From JANNAV01 sp031384695 (GTDB taxonomy: Bacteria; Pseudomonadota; Alphaproteobacteria; Rhodobacterales; Rhodobacteraceae): a stretch of DNA of 64,000 nt. The notes below the pieces were generated by a model that was given only the letters and a program-made list of their open reading frames with translations, did not search any database and was not told the origin of the DNA. A program made the position numbers and the translations under genes. The first letter of the stretch is position 1. Each line of letters starts with the position of its first letter. The stretch is from assembly GCA_031384695.1 (NCBI GenBank), contig JANNAV010000073.1:1-64000 (forward strand), in the 5' to 3' direction. Positions 1 to 9,214 of this stretch are shown here, piece after piece.

Positions 1-1527
1 GGCATTGATGCCGCAGCGCCGCATCGGGGCGGCCTGGGGTTCCCTGAGGCGATGGTGCGGCAGTTCGATTTTCTGACCCATCCGGTGTTCCATATGAACC
101 GGGCGGAGTCGGAAATGATGCGCTACATGCGGCGGCTGAGCGACCGCGATCTGGCGCTGGACCGGGCGATGATCCCGCTGGGGTCTTGCACGATGAAGCT
201 GAATGCGGCGGTGGAGATGATGCCGATCACCTGGCCGGAGTTCGGCGCGCTGCATCCTTTTGCACCGCGAGATCAAGCACTTGGGTACGGTGAGGCGATC
301 GAGGATCTGATGGCCAAACTATGCGAGATCACTGGTTACGACGCGTTTTCGATGCAGCCTAATTCCGGCGCGCAGGGCGAATATGCCGGGCTGTTGACCA
401 TTCTTGCCTATCACCGGGCGCGCGGCGAGGGGCACCGGGATGTGTGTCTGATTCCGGTTTCGGCGCATGGCACCAACCCGGCGAGCGCCCAGATGGCGGG
501 GATGAGGGTGGTGGTGGTGAAATCGGCACCGAACGGCGATGTCGATATGGAGGATTTTCGTGCCAAGGCGGTGGCAGCGGGGGGCAGGCTTGCGGCATGT
601 ATGGTCACGTACCCCTCTACCCATGGTGTGTTTGAGGAAACCATCCGCGATATCTGCCGTGTCACCCATGAATTTGGCGGGCAGGTTTACCTTGACGGGG
701 CCAATATGAATGCGCTGGTCGGACTGGTGAAACCGGGGGAAATTGGCAGCGATGTCAGCCACTTGAACCTGCACAAGACCTTTGCCATTCCGCATGGTGG
801 CGGCGGGCCGGGGATGGGGCCGATTGGGGTGAAAAGCCATCTGGCGCCCTTTTTGCCGGGGCATTCCGAAACCGGTGGCGAGGAGGGGCCGGTGAGTGCG
901 GCACCGTTTGGATCAGCCTCTATCTTGTTGATATCATGGGCCTATTGCCTGCTGATGGGCGGCGAGGGGATCACGCAGGCGACGCGGGTGGCGATCCTGA
1001 ATGCCAATTACATCGCCGCGCGGCTGGCGGGGCAATACCCGATCTTGTTCATGGGCAACAAGGGCCGGGTGGCGCATGAGTGTATCATCGACACGCGGCC
1101 TTTTGCCGAGGTGGGGGTGACGGTGGATGATATCGCCAAGCGGTTAATTGATAACGGTTTTCATGCGCCGACGATGTCGTGGCCAGTTTCTGGCACGTTG
1201 ATGGTGGAGCCGACGGAATCGGAAACCAAGGCCGAGATTGACCGGTTTATCACCGCCTTGCTGGCGATCCGCGAGGAAATCCGGGCGGTGGAGCGGGGGG
1301 AAATCTCCAGCGAAAACAGCCCCTTGCGCCATGCGCCGCATACGGTGGAGGATCTGGTGGCCGAGTGGACACGGCAATATCCGCGTGAGCAGGGCTGTTT
1401 TCCGCCGGGCGCCTTCCGGGTGGACAAATACTGGCCACCCGTGGGCCGGGTGGACAATGTGTTTGGCGACCGCAATCTGGTCTGCACCTGCCCGCCGGTG
1501 GAGAGTTACATGCAGGCGGCGGAGTAG
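1..1527 (+). CDS. gcvP: Glycine dehydrogenase (glycine cleavage P-protein), C-terminal part, cut by the window edge
   Basis: The frame is open from base 1, so this is the 3' part of a gene that begins upstream. The visible 508 residues match the C-terminal half of a full-length (about 950 aa) GcvP. P-protein decarboxylates glycine using pyridoxal phosphate and passes the aminomethyl group to the lipoyl H-protein. Seen directly: [26 protein letters not shown], and HLNLHKTF followed by a glycine-rich stretch, where the HK lysine is the expected PLP lysine. An ATG at 52 is internal because homology continues upstream of it. The glyA gene nearby supplies the same glycine/one-carbon pathway. Confidence 0.95.
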   Translation, partial: GIDAAAPHRGGLGFPEAMVRQFDFLTHPVFHMNRAESEMMRYMRRLSDRDLALDRAMIPLGSCTMKLNAAVEMMPITWPEFGALHPFAPRDQALGYGEAIEDLMAKLCEITGYDAFSMQPNSGAQGEYAGLLTILAYHRARGEGHRDVCLIPVSAHGTNPASAQMAGMRVVVVKSAPNGDVDMEDFRAKAVAAGGRLAACMVTYPSTHGVFEETIRDICRVTHEFGGQVYLDGANMNALVGLVKPGEIGSDVSHLNLHKTFAIPHGGGGPGMGPIGVKSHLAPFLPGHSETGGEEGPVSAAPFGSASILLISWAYCLLMGGEGITQATRVAILNANYIAARLAGQYPILFMGNKGRVAHECIIDTRPFAEVGVTVDDIAKRLIDNGFHAPTMSWPVSGTLMVEPTESETKAEIDRFITALLAIREEIRAVERGEISSENSPLRHAPHTVEDLVAEWTRQYPREQGCFPPGAFRVDKYWPPVGRVDNVFGDRNLVCTCPPVESYMQAAE

Positions 1528-1546
1528 GGTTTCGCGGTGTTTTGGC

Positions 1547-1588
1547 ATGCAGCCGGCTATGCACATCCGATGCATACGCCGGATGCAG
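1547..1588. repeat. 42-bp spaced ATGCA-box element, copy 1
   Basis: Four boxes are seen in order: ATGCAG (1547-1552), ATGCAC (1559-1564), ATGCATACG (1570-1578) and ATGCAG (1583-1588), separated by 6, 5 and 4 bases. The same four boxes with the same spacers occur at 25762-25803, while the spacer sequences differ. This copy lies 62 bp upstream of tRNA-Ala; the other lies 52 bp upstream of a CDS. The function is unknown; it could be a protein-binding array or a short mobile repeat. Confidence 0.7.
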
Positions 1589-1608
1589 CCGGATTTCGTG
1601 GCGGAGGC

Positions 1609-1637
1609 TTGACAAGCCGGGGTGGATCGGGCTTTGA
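1609..1637 (+). promoter_or_regulatory. Probable promoter of tRNA-Ala
   Basis: A consensus -35 hexamer TTGACA lies at 1609-1614. A 17-bp spacer leads to a weak -10 (CTTTGA, 1632-1637), placing the start a few bases before the mature tRNA 5' end at 1650. The -35 is clear and the -10 is inferred. Confidence 0.4.
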
Positions 1638-1649
1638 CTGAAGGCTTGT

Positions 1650-1725
<76 letters not shown>

Positions 1726-1922
1726 CTTTCCCACGCCATGCGATCCGGAGGCGACAGGCGATTTGTTGCCATTAAGATGCTTGGGCTGCGGCGGAAAACC
1801 GCAGGGCGGCGCGGTGTGGTTGTGGCGCACCTCGACCTTTTGCGCGCCGATGTTAGGTGCAAAATGAGCGTTTGCCGATTCCCTGATCCCAGATTTTTTG
1901 AACATTGAAGAGGAGTGCCGCC

Positions 1923-3758
1923 ATGGCTTTGTTTACCGGAACGACAGGTGCCGATACGCTGATCGGGAAAGCGACGGATGACAGTGTGAGCGGGCTTTCG
2001 GGCAGCGACGTGCTGAATGGCGGCGTGGGTGCGGATACGGTTTCGGGCGGCGAAGGCAGCGATACGCTGGTCGGTGGCGCGGGCGACGATGTGATTTACG
2101 GCTTTGGCGCCAGCGACAGCGTGGCCGGATCGGGCGATATTCTGGCGCGGCGGGTGGCGGGCAATTTTGATCAGCCGGTGTTTGCCACCTCGGCGCCGGG
2201 CGACCCGGACCGGCTGTTCGTAGTGGAAAAGACCGGGCAGATCAAAATCCTGGATACCGCCACCGGCACCACCAATGCGGTGAACTTTCTGACCATTCCG
2301 CAGGCGCAGTTGCAGACAGGTGGCGAGCAGGGGGTGCTGGGACTGGCGTTTCACCCGGACTATGCCACCAATGGCCGGTTTTTCGTTTACGTGACCAATG
2401 CGGCGGGCGATCAGGAGGTGCGGCAATACAGCCGGTCGGGCACCAACCCGGACTGGGCGGCTGCGGCCAGCGGTGATGTGATCCTGACCATCCCGCATCC
2501 GGGCAATTCCAACCACAATGGCGGCTGGATCAGCTTTGGCCCCGATGGTTATCTCTACATCGCAACCGGCGATGGCGGGGGTGGCGGTGATCCGGACAAC
2601 AACGCGCAAAACCCCAACTCGCTGCTGGGCAAGATGCTGCGGATCGACGTGGACGGCGATGATTTTGCCGGCGATACCGGGCGCGATTATGCCATTCCGG
2701 TGGATAATCCGTTTGTAGGCTTTGCGGCTGCGGACGAGATCTGGGCGCTGGGGTTGCGCAACCCGTGGCGACCGTCGTTTGACCGGGTGACGGGCGATCT
2801 TTACATCGCCGATGTCGGGCAGGGCGAGCGCGAGGAGATCAATTTTCAAGCTGCGGGGTCTGCGGGGGGCGAGAATTACGGCTGGGTGATCCGCGAGGGC
2901 ATGCAGGTGTTTGATCCCGGCCGGCCGGGCAATCTGCCACCCGATTCGCCGTTGCTGACCGACCCGGTGCTGGATTACGGCCACAGTTTTGATGAAAACG
3001 GCGGCTTTTCGGTGACGGGGGGCTATGTCTATCGCGGGCCCGCGGCGGGGTTGCAGGGGGTGTATCTTTACGCCGATTTCATCTCGAACCAGATCTGGAG
3101 TTTCCGGATTGTGGAGGGCGCGGTGGTGGATGCCGCCAACCGGACCGGGCAGTTCGTGGTGACCGGCGGCAGTCTGGACAGCATCGCGTCGTTTGCCGAG
3201 GACGGGCGGGGCAATCTTTACATCGTGAGCATCGGCGGCGATGTGTTCGTGCTGGCGCCGCAGGTGGGGGCGGGGGACGGGGCGGATGATATCAACGGCG
3301 GTGCGGGGGCTGACCGCATCTGGGGCGGTGCCGGGCGCGATACCTTGCGCGGCGGCGATGATGATGACCGGTTGCACGGCGGCGGGCAGGCCGATCTGAT
3401 TGTGGGTGGCGCGGGCCGTGATGTTCTGTACGGCGATGGCGGCGCGGATGTGTTTGATTTCAACGCGGTGGCGGAGTCGCCCGCAACAGCCGGGCGCGAT
3501 GTGATCATGGATTTCGTGGCGGGCGAGGACCGGCTGGATTTCGCCTCGATTGACGCGCGGGCGGGGATTGCGGGCAATCAGGGTTTCAGTTTCATCGGCA
3601 CGGCCGGGTTCAGCGCCGAAGGGCAGATCAGGGTGGTGCAATCGGGCGCGTCAGTGGTGGTGCAGGTGAACACCACCGGCACGTCGGGGGCCGAGATGGT
3701 GCTGATCCTGCGCGACGTGCAGGTGGGCGATCTGACACCGGGGGATTTTGTCCTGTAG
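1923..3758 (+). CDS. RTX-flanked PQQ-dependent sugar dehydrogenase (GSDH/HHIP-like), probably type I secreted
   Basis: The protein has 611 residues. Residues about 5-60 carry hemolysin-type GGxGxDxx repeats (GGAGDDVIYG). Residues about 75-450 form a glucose/sorbosone dehydrogenase six-bladed propeller with GVLGLAFHPDY, NHNGGWISFGPDGYLYIATG and ALGLRNPWRPSFD. Residues about 455-611 hold more RTX repeats and an M10-type C-terminal domain (VFDFNAV, DVIMDFVAGEDRLDF). Such enzymes oxidise aldoses or related sugars with PQQ and calcium. There is no N-terminal signal peptide; a C-terminal RTX domain is typical of type I secretion. The ATG at 1923 is chosen because GAAGAGGAG lies just upstream; an in-frame TTG at 1905 is less likely. 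RTX blocks on both sides are unusual. No secretion genes are adjacent. Confidence 0.85.
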   Translation: MALFTGTTGADTLIGKATDDSVSGLSGSDVLNGGVGADTVSGGEGSDTLVGGAGDDVIYGFGASDSVAGSGDILARRVAGNFDQPVFATSAPGDPDRLFVVEKTGQIKILDTATGTTNAVNFLTIPQAQLQTGGEQGVLGLAFHPDYATNGRFFVYVTNAAGDQEVRQYSRSGTNPDWAAAASGDVILTIPHPGNSNHNGGWISFGPDGYLYIATGDGGGGGDPDNNAQNPNSLLGKMLRIDVDGDDFAGDTGRDYAIPVDNPFVGFAAADEIWALGLRNPWRPSFDRVTGDLYIADVGQGEREEINFQAAGSAGGENYGWVIREGMQVFDPGRPGNLPPDSPLLTDPVLDYGHSFDENGGFSVTGGYVYRGPAAGLQGVYLYADFISNQIWSFRIVEGAVVDAANRTGQFVVTGGSLDSIASFAEDGRGNLYIVSIGGDVFVLAPQVGAGDGADDINGGAGADRIWGGAGRDTLRGGDDDDRLHGGGQADLIVGGAGRDVLYGDGGADVFDFNAVAESPATAGRDVIMDFVAGEDRLDFASIDARAGIAGNQGFSFIGTAGFSAEGQIRVVQSGASVVVQVNTTGTSGAEMVLILRDVQVGDLTPGDFVL

Positions 3759-3769
3759 GGGCGTCGGCG

Positions 3770-4564
3770 TCAGGCGTTCAGGAACAGCCGCACGGTTTCT
3801 TCGAACTCGCGCGGGCGTTCGGCGTGGAGCCAGTGGCCTGCGCCGGGCAGTTGGGTGAAGCGGGCTTTGGGGAACAGGGCGCGGATGGCGGCGTGGTGTT
3901 CGGGCAGCACGTAGGGGCTGAGGGCGCCGGTGAGGAACAGGGTGGGGCCTGTGAATTGGCCCGGGAACTGGCCGGCGAACTGGCCCTGGGGTGCGGGCCA
4001 GCCGGTGATGTGGGGCATCTCGGCTTCGAGCACGTCGAGGTTCAGGCGCCAGCCTGGCGGTTCGGTTTTCAGGTCCAGCGATTGCAGGAAGAAGGCGCGC
4101 AGGGCGGGGTCGGGGATATCGGCGGCAAGGCGGCGGTCGGCTTCGCTGCGCGAGGTGAGGTTGGCGAGGTTGAGGCCGCGCATGGCGTGGATATGGCGGG
4201 ATTGGTCGTGGGCGTAGGCCACCGGCGCGATGTCGGCGACGATCAGTTTGCGGACGGGCGGGTTGGGCAGAAGGGCGAGGTACATCGCGGCTTTGCCACC
4301 CATCGAATGGCCGAGGGTGTCGGCGATGCCGCCGTGGGCTGCGATCACCTCGGCGAGGTCGGCGGCAAGATCGGGGTAGCGGTGGCTGGCATAACGCGGG
4401 CTTTGGCCGTGGTTGCGCATATCGACGGTGATCACATCACGCTGATCGGCGAGGCGGCGGGCGATCACGCCCCAGTTGCGGCCCGAGCCGAACAGGCCAT
4501 GCGCGATGACCAGCGGCGGCTGGTTGGCGGGCGATTGGGCGGGGTGCAGGGTGGTTGCGAGCAT
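3770..4564 (-). CDS. Alpha/beta-hydrolase fold esterase (YbfF-like)
   Basis: 264 residues. The nucleophile elbow GHSMGG places the catalytic serine near residue 87. The oxyanion motif HGLFGSGRNWG is near residue 22 and GAGHWLH near the C-terminus holds the catalytic histidine. The MRNHG motif after the second strand and overall length fit the YbfF/BioH-like carboxylesterases of short-chain acyl esters. It is cytoplasmic, with no signal peptide. The gene converges on the sugar dehydrogenase with an 11-bp gap and diverges from the small membrane-protein gene at 4667. The natural substrate cannot be read from the sequence. Confidence 0.88.
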   Translation of the reverse strand: MLATTLHPAQSPANQPPLVIAHGLFGSGRNWGVIARRLADQRDVITVDMRNHGQSPRYASHRYPDLAADLAEVIAAHGGIADTLGHSMGGKAAMYLALLPNPPVRKLIVADIAPVAYAHDQSRHIHAMRGLNLANLTSRSEADRRLAADIPDPALRAFFLQSLDLKTEPPGWRLNLDVLEAEMPHITGWPAPQGQFAGQFPGQFTGPTLFLTGALSPYVLPEHHAAIRALFPKARFTQLPGAGHWLHAERPREFEETVRLFLNA

Positions 4565-4666
4565 GGGGGGATGTTAGCGGCTGCTTGGCGGCGATGCCAG
4601 AGGTTGGAGGTGTTGAAGCGGAGGTTCGTCGCGGATAGGGTGCTGCGAAAACGCGGAGGGCGGGCG

Positions 4667-5038
4667 ATGAGTGCGGTGACGATACAGCAGATGGCCGACA
4701 GGGTGGCGGGGCTGATGGAGGAGCGGTTGCGCGCAACCGGGGTTGGGCTGGCCGAAAAGCTGCGCCAGCGCGGGCGGCTTTTGCCGCGCCGGGTGCGGGA
4801 GGCGGCAGAGCTGCTGGCGCAGGCGGGGATGGCGGCGCAGAACCCCAAGCTGTTGCGGCGGATCGACGAGGAAAAGGTGGCGGCGGCCTATGATGTCTGC
4901 GTGCGGCATCTTGGCGGGGTGGATGCGGGGGCGCGGCGGCGGGGAGCGGTGCTGGGGGTTGCGGCGTCGATCGGGTTCAGTTTGCTGGTGGTTGCGGTGA
5001 TGGTGTTGGTGGTGCTGCGGTGGCGGGGATTCCTGTAG
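4667..5038 (+). CDS. Small single-pass membrane protein of unknown function
   Basis: 123 residues. Residues 1-95 are helical, charged and Arg/Ala/Leu-rich. Residues about 98-118 form one transmembrane helix (GVAASIGFSLLVVAVMVLVV) followed by a short basic end (RWRGFL). GGAGGG at about 4656 with a 7-base spacing supports the ATG at 4667, well inside a longer open frame that starts upstream. I recognise it only as a conserved Rhodobacteraceae hypothetical. The last 62 bp overlap the maximal frame of the DUF817 remnant on the other strand. Confidence 0.75.
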   Translation: MSAVTIQQMADRVAGLMEERLRATGVGLAEKLRQRGRLLPRRVREAAELLAQAGMAAQNPKLLRRIDEEKVAAAYDVCVRHLGGVDAGARRRGAVLGVAASIGFSLLVVAVMVLVVLRWRGFL

Positions 5039-5444
5039 GGCTGAGGCCCGGCCGGCTGACGAGGGTGACGGTGACGACGGCCACGTAAAGCAGCAGATAC
5101 CACGAGCCCGGCTTGGCCGCGCTGACGATGTGGCCGGGTGTCTGGCCGGAATAACCCCAGGTGCCGGTGGCGGTGCCGATGTTTTCGGCGACCCGGAGGG
5201 CGATGATGGCGGCGAGGAAGAGGCCGCCGAACAGGCAGGCCCAGCCCTGTTTCAGCACGAACATGATGAGGTCGGCTGCGAGCGGCGGCAGGTGCGCGCG
5301 GGCGCTGTCGCCAAGGGCGCGTTCAAGGCGGCGGGTGTTTTGCGGTTGGGTTATTTGGGGGGAGGGGTGGTGGTTGAGGGAAGGGAAGACTTTTTCTTGC
5401 CTGATTTGCCCGGCCTTCAGGAATGTGGATAGCCCCTTGCCCAA
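4977..5444 (-). pseudogene. DUF817-family membrane protein remnant with a large internal in-frame deletion
   Basis: Two blocks resemble DUF817, a family I recall as about 270-290 aa with many membrane helices. One is the N-terminal block LIMFVLKQGWACLFGG. The other is the C-terminal block, VAENIGTATGTWGY then GSWYLLLYVAVVTVTLV. They are fused directly at about 5192, so the central roughly 130-150 residues are missing. The only start before the first block is a TTG at 5444 lying inside a repeat element (5434-5499) without a good ribosome site; the next Met is in LIM. The C-terminal tail is Pro/Thr-rich and runs into the convergent gene. Both points favour a decayed gene, although the frame remains open and a short expressed protein is possible. 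Confidence 0.6.
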
Positions 5445-5499
5445 GCGGCCTCCGGCCTTTTGGGCAACGAACCGGAAAACTCTCCCCCGGAGAGTTTCC
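5434..5499 (+). repeat. 65-bp two-hairpin inverted-repeat element, copy 1
   Basis: The element begins CCCTTGCCCAA and ends GGAGAGTTTCC. It contains one hairpin (GCCCAA pairing with TTGGGC around GGCC/GGCC) and a second (ACTCTCC / GGAGAGT around CCC). A reverse-oriented copy with roughly four-fifths identity lies at 26347-26411. This copy sits between glyA's 3' end and the DUF817 remnant, so it may act as a terminator or be a REP/MITE-like repeat. Confidence 0.7.
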
Positions 5500-5522
5500 T
5501 TTTCGGTCCGGACAAGGGTGGT

Positions 5523-6830
5523 TCAAAGCCCCGGATAGATCGGGAACTGACGGCAGAGTGCCTCGACCTTGGCGCGGACGGCGGATTCTACAACGCCGTT
5601 GCCGTCTTCACCATGGGCGGCAAGGCCGTCCACCACTTCGACGATCCAGTCGCCGATCTGGCGGAACTCGGCTTCGGCAAAACCGCGGGTGGTGCCTGCG
5701 GGGGTGCCGAGGCGGATGCCGCTGGTGATGGTGGGCTTTTCGGTATCAAACGGGATGCCGTTCTTGTTGCAGGTGATATGGGCGCGGCCCAGTGCCTTTT
5801 CGGTGGCGTTGCCCTTCACCCCCTTGGGGCGCAGATCGACCAGCATCAGGTGGGTGTCGGTGCCGCCGGTGACGGTGCCAAGGCCGCCCTTCATCAACTG
5901 ATCGGCGAGGGCCTGCGCGTTCCTGATCACTTGCGCCTGATAGGTTTTGAAACCGGGGCGCAGGGCCTCGCCAAAGGCCACCGCTTTGGCGGCGATCACA
6001 TGCATCAGCGGGCCGCCCTGAATGCCCGGAAAAATCGCCGAGTTGAATTTCTTGGCCAGCGCTTCGTCATTGGTCAGGATCATGCCGCCGCGCGGGCCGC
6101 GCAGGGTTTTATGGGTGGTGGTGGTGGCGACATGGGCGTGCGGGAAGGGCGAGGGGTAGAGGCCCGCCGCGACAAGCCCCGCGAAATGCGCCATATCGAC
6201 GAGGAAATAGGCGCCAACCTTGTCGGCGATGGCACGGAACCGGGCCAGATCGAGGATGCGGGGGATGGCGGAGCCGCCGGCGATGATCATCGCGGGCTTG
6301 TGCTCCAGCGCCAGACGCTCGATCTGGTCGTAATCGGGCAGCAGGGTATCAGGGCGGACGCCGTATTGCACCGCGTTGAACCATTTGCCCGACTGGTTGG
6401 GGGCTGCCCCGTGCGTGAGGTGGCCACCGGCATCAAGCGACATGCCGAGGATGGTATCGCCGGGTTTGATCAGGGCCTGAAACACGCCCTGATTGGCCTG
6501 GCTGCCGGAGTTGGGCTGCACGTTTGCGAAAGAGCAGGAAAACAGCTCACACGCCCGCGCGATGGCGAGGTTTTCCGCGATATCAACGTATTGGCAGCCG
6601 CCGTAATAGCGTTTGCCGGGATAGCCTTCGGCGTATTTGTTGGTCATCACCGAACCCTGCGCCTCCATCACGGCGCGCGAGACGATGTTTTCGGAGGCGA
6701 TCAGTTCGATCTCGTCGCGCTGGCGGCCAAGTTCGGAGGTGATCGAGCCGAAAAGTTCGGGATCACGGTCGGCGAGGGATTCGGTGAAAAAGCCCGCGTC
6801 GCGGGAGATGCCGGAAGTTTGATGGTTCAT
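5523..6830 (-). CDS. glyA: Serine hydroxymethyltransferase
   Basis: 435 residues, the normal length for GlyA. The enzyme interconverts serine plus tetrahydrofolate with glycine plus 5,10-methylene-THF, using PLP. Motifs seen: [46 protein letters not shown], and [14 protein letters not shown], where HK is the PLP lysine. The start is the ATG at 6830, preceded by GGAGCTTCCC. An upstream in-frame extension is not supported. It is divergent from nadK across 187 bp. The 5,10-methylene-THF it makes is the substrate of MetF (27573-28463). Confidence 0.97.
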   Translation of the reverse strand: MNHQTSGISRDAGFFTESLADRDPELFGSITSELGRQRDEIELIASENIVSRAVMEAQGSVMTNKYAEGYPGKRYYGGCQYVDIAENLAIARACELFSCSFANVQPNSGSQANQGVFQALIKPGDTILGMSLDAGGHLTHGAAPNQSGKWFNAVQYGVRPDTLLPDYDQIERLALEHKPAMIIAGGSAIPRILDLARFRAIADKVGAYFLVDMAHFAGLVAAGLYPSPFPHAHVATTTTHKTLRGPRGGMILTNDEALAKKFNSAIFPGIQGGPLMHVIAAKAVAFGEALRPGFKTYQAQVIRNAQALADQLMKGGLGTVTGGTDTHLMLVDLRPKGVKGNATEKALGRAHITCNKNGIPFDTEKPTITSGIRLGTPAGTTRGFAEAEFRQIGDWIVEVVDGLAAHGEDGNGVVESAVRAKVEALCRQFPIYPGL

Positions 6831-7017
6831 GGGAAGCTCCTGTTCCGAAAGGGCGTTAAGCCTGTGTTTACGGCAAGGCGGCAGGGGGGGGAAGGTGGGA
6901 AAACGACGCAAGGAAGCGTTGCCGCGAAATATTGTTGCGCAGAGCAATTCCGGCGGCGGGGGGTTGAGTTTGCAAGCGATGCTGTTCAAGACTGTGCCGC
7001 AGCGGTAGGGGGCGGTT

Positions 7018-7782
7018 TTGGCATTCAGGAAGATTGCGTTCAGGGCAAGCGCCAATCCGGTGGCCGAGCAGGCGCTGGCGGGGCTGGTGGCGCTTTACGG
7101 CCAGGTGGGGATTGGTCAGGCGGGCGTGGTGGTGGCGCTGGGCGGCGATGGTTTCATGCTGCAGACGCTGCATGAGACGCAGCAATTTGATGTGCCGGTG
7201 TACGGGATGAACTGCGGCACCATCGGCTTTTTGATGAACACCTATCAGGTGGAGGGGTTGGCGGGGCGGCTGGCGGCGGCGGAGGAGGCGGTGATCAATC
7301 CGCTCGCCATGCGGGCGGTGCGGGTGTCGGGCGAGGTGGTGGAGGCGTTGGCGATCAACGAGGTATCCTTGCTGCGCGCGGGGCCGCAAGCGGCCAAGCT
7401 GCGCATCACCGTGGACGGCAAGGTACGGCTGGAGGAATTGGTGTGCGACGGCGCGCTGGTGGCGACGCCTGCGGGATCGACGGCCTATAACTATTCGGCG
7501 CATGGGCCGGTTTTGCCGATCGGCTCGGGGGTGCTGGCGCTGACGCCGATGGCGGCGTACCGGCCCCGGCGCTGGCGCGGCGCGCTGTTGCCCAAGGGGG
7601 TGGTGGTGCGGTTTGACGTGCTGGAGCCGGACAAGCGGCCGGTGCGGGCGGATGCCGACAGCCGCCCGGTGGAGGATGTGATCTCGGTGGAAATCCGGTC
7701 GGAGCCGAACGTGGGGCACCGGATTTTGTTCGATCCGGGGCATGGTTTGGAAGAGCGGCTGATCGTGGAGCAGTTTGCCTGA
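7018..7782 (+). CDS. nadK: NAD kinase
   Basis: 254 residues. It phosphorylates NAD to NADP with ATP or polyphosphate. Diagnostic motifs are ALGGDGFML (GGDG at about residues 42-45), [18 protein letters not shown] and the glycine-rich [15 protein letters not shown]. The start is TTG at 7018, following a purine-rich GTAGGGGGCGG; homology starts immediately (FRKIAFRAS), so no ATG is needed. Its length is typical for the alphaproteobacterial short form. It converges with the sigma-54 regulator across 13 bp. Confidence 0.93.
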   Translation: MAFRKIAFRASANPVAEQALAGLVALYGQVGIGQAGVVVALGGDGFMLQTLHETQQFDVPVYGMNCGTIGFLMNTYQVEGLAGRLAAAEEAVINPLAMRAVRVSGEVVEALAINEVSLLRAGPQAAKLRITVDGKVRLEELVCDGALVATPAGSTAYNYSAHGPVLPIGSGVLALTPMAAYRPRRWRGALLPKGVVVRFDVLEPDKRPVRADADSRPVEDVISVEIRSEPNVGHRILFDPGHGLEERLIVEQFA

Positions 7783-7795
7783 AGGGGGGCGCACA

Positions 7796-9214
7796 TCAGG
7801 ATTTCGACCAGCCCTCGATCTTGCGGTAGAGGGTGGAGGGCGACAAGGCCAGCACCCTGGCGGCTTTGGGAACCGAGCCTGCGTGGCGGGCGAGGGTTGC
7901 CTCGATCACCAGACGCTCGATTTCAACCAAGGGGCGGCCGATCAGGCTTTCGAAATCGGTTTGCGCCGGGTTGAAGGGGACGAGCGAGGGGATGGCCGCG
8001 TGTTTGTGATCGATTTCTTCGATCAGGCTGTCGGGCAGCATCGCCACGGTGACAAGGCCACCTTGGTTAAGCACCACCACATTGCGGATCACGTTCAACA
8101 CCTGACGGACGTTGCCGGGCCATGGCAGGTGGTTGAAGAGCACCTGGACTTCGCGGTCCAAGCCGTGGAAATCCTTGCCCTCTTCCTCGGCAAAGCGGGC
8201 GAGGGCGGCCTCGGCTATTTCGATTACGTCTTCGCCGCGCGTGCGCAGCGGGGGCATGTGGATCGGCACCACGAACAGGCGATAGTAGAGGTCTTCGCGG
8301 AACTGGCCCCGGCGCACGGCATCAAGCGGGTCGCGGTTGGTGGCGCAGACGATGCGGACATTGACCTTGCGCGGCCGCGTCGCCCCTACCGGCACCACGG
8401 TGGAAGTTTGCAAAAAGCGCAGCAGTTTGGTTTGCAGCGCCGGGGCCATCTCGCACACCTCATCGAGAAACAGCGTGCCGCCGTCGGCGGCGGTGGCGGC
8501 ACCGGGTTTGTCGGAGATGGCGCCGGTAAAGCTGCCCTTCATATGGCCGAACACCTCGGATTCCAGCAATTCCTGCGGGATGGCACCGCAGTTGAGTGCG
8601 ATGAACGGCCCGGCGGCGCGGGGGGAATTGTCGTGGATGGCCAGCGCGCACAGCTCTTTGCCGGTGCCGCTTTCGCCGGTGATGAACACGGTGGCCATCG
8701 AGCGCGCGACGGAGGCGATTTTGGCATGGATGCGCTGCATCACCTCGGAGGTGCCGACGAAGGCGCTGTTCGGGGCGGTTGCATCGGGAGCGGGCGTCTG
8801 CGGTGCTGCGGTGGGTTTCGGCCTTGGTCTGGGGCCGCCGACCGCATTGGCGACCGCCGACAACAGCCGTTGTTCGTCAAACGGTTTCACCAGAAACTCA
8901 TGTGCGCCGGCCTGCATCGCCTCGACCGCCTTGTTGACCGAGCCATGCGCGGTGATCACGATCACCTGGGTTTTCGGTTGCAGGGCCAGAAATTCCTGCA
9001 TCAGATCAAGGCCGTCACGATCGGGCAGCACCAGATCGAGCAGCACCACGTGGAAGGGTGATTTGGCAAAGGCGGCAAAGCCTTCGGCGGCGGTGCCCGC
9101 GACCACCACCTGATGGCCCGCCGCCACCAGCACGGCCTTGTAGACCAGCCGCAACGAGGCCGTATCCTCGATCAGCAGGACCGGCGGCCGGGCTGATTTG
9201 GCGTTCGGGGTCAT
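7796..9214 (-). CDS. Sigma-54-dependent response regulator (REC-AAA+-Fis HTH)
   Basis: 472 residues. Residues about 11-125 are a receiver with acidic pair E16/D17, phospho-acceptor D60 in LLDLVLPD and K110. Residues about 150-385 are the AAA+ core with Walker A GESGTGKE (about 180), Walker B GGTLFLDE and the sigma-54 contact loop GSFTGA, where GAFTGA is canonical. Residues about 425-470 form a Fis-type helix-turn-helix (AARVLALSPSTLYRKI). It activates RpoN promoters once phosphorylated. It overlaps the upstream hybrid-kinase gene by 4 bp, so the two are surely a pair. The domain order is LuxO/NtrC-like; target genes are not evident here. Confidence 0.93.
   Translation of the reverse strand: MTPNAKSARPPVLLIEDTASLRLVYKAVLVAAGHQVVVAGTAAEGFAAFAKSPFHVVLLDLVLPDRDGLDLMQEFLALQPKTQVIVITAHGSVNKAVEAMQAGAHEFLVKPFDEQRLLSAVANAVGGPRPRPKPTAAPQTPAPDATAPNSAFVGTSEVMQRIHAKIASVARSMATVFITGESGTGKELCALAIHDNSPRAAGPFIALNCGAIPQELLESEVFGHMKGSFTGAISDKPGAATAADGGTLFLDEVCEMAPALQTKLLRFLQTSTVVPVGATRPRKVNVRIVCATNRDPLDAVRRGQFREDLYYRLFVVPIHMPPLRTRGEDVIEIAEAALARFAEEEGKDFHGLDREVQVLFNHLPWPGNVRQVLNVIRNVVVLNQGGLVTVAMLPDSLIEEIDHKHAAIPSLVPFNPAQTDFESLIGRPLVEIERLVIEATLARHAGSVPKAARVLALSPSTLYRKIEGWSKS

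Noticed and set aside
5460..7175. Long plus-strand frame opposite glyA and across the glyA-nadK gap
   Set aside because: It has no ribosome site or motifs and runs antisense to an unambiguous GlyA. Similar shadows opposite the helicase (24249-25862), the MFS gene (49908-51512), pccB (51190-53553), pccA (55166-56953) and deoA (14872-16839) were dropped for the same reason.
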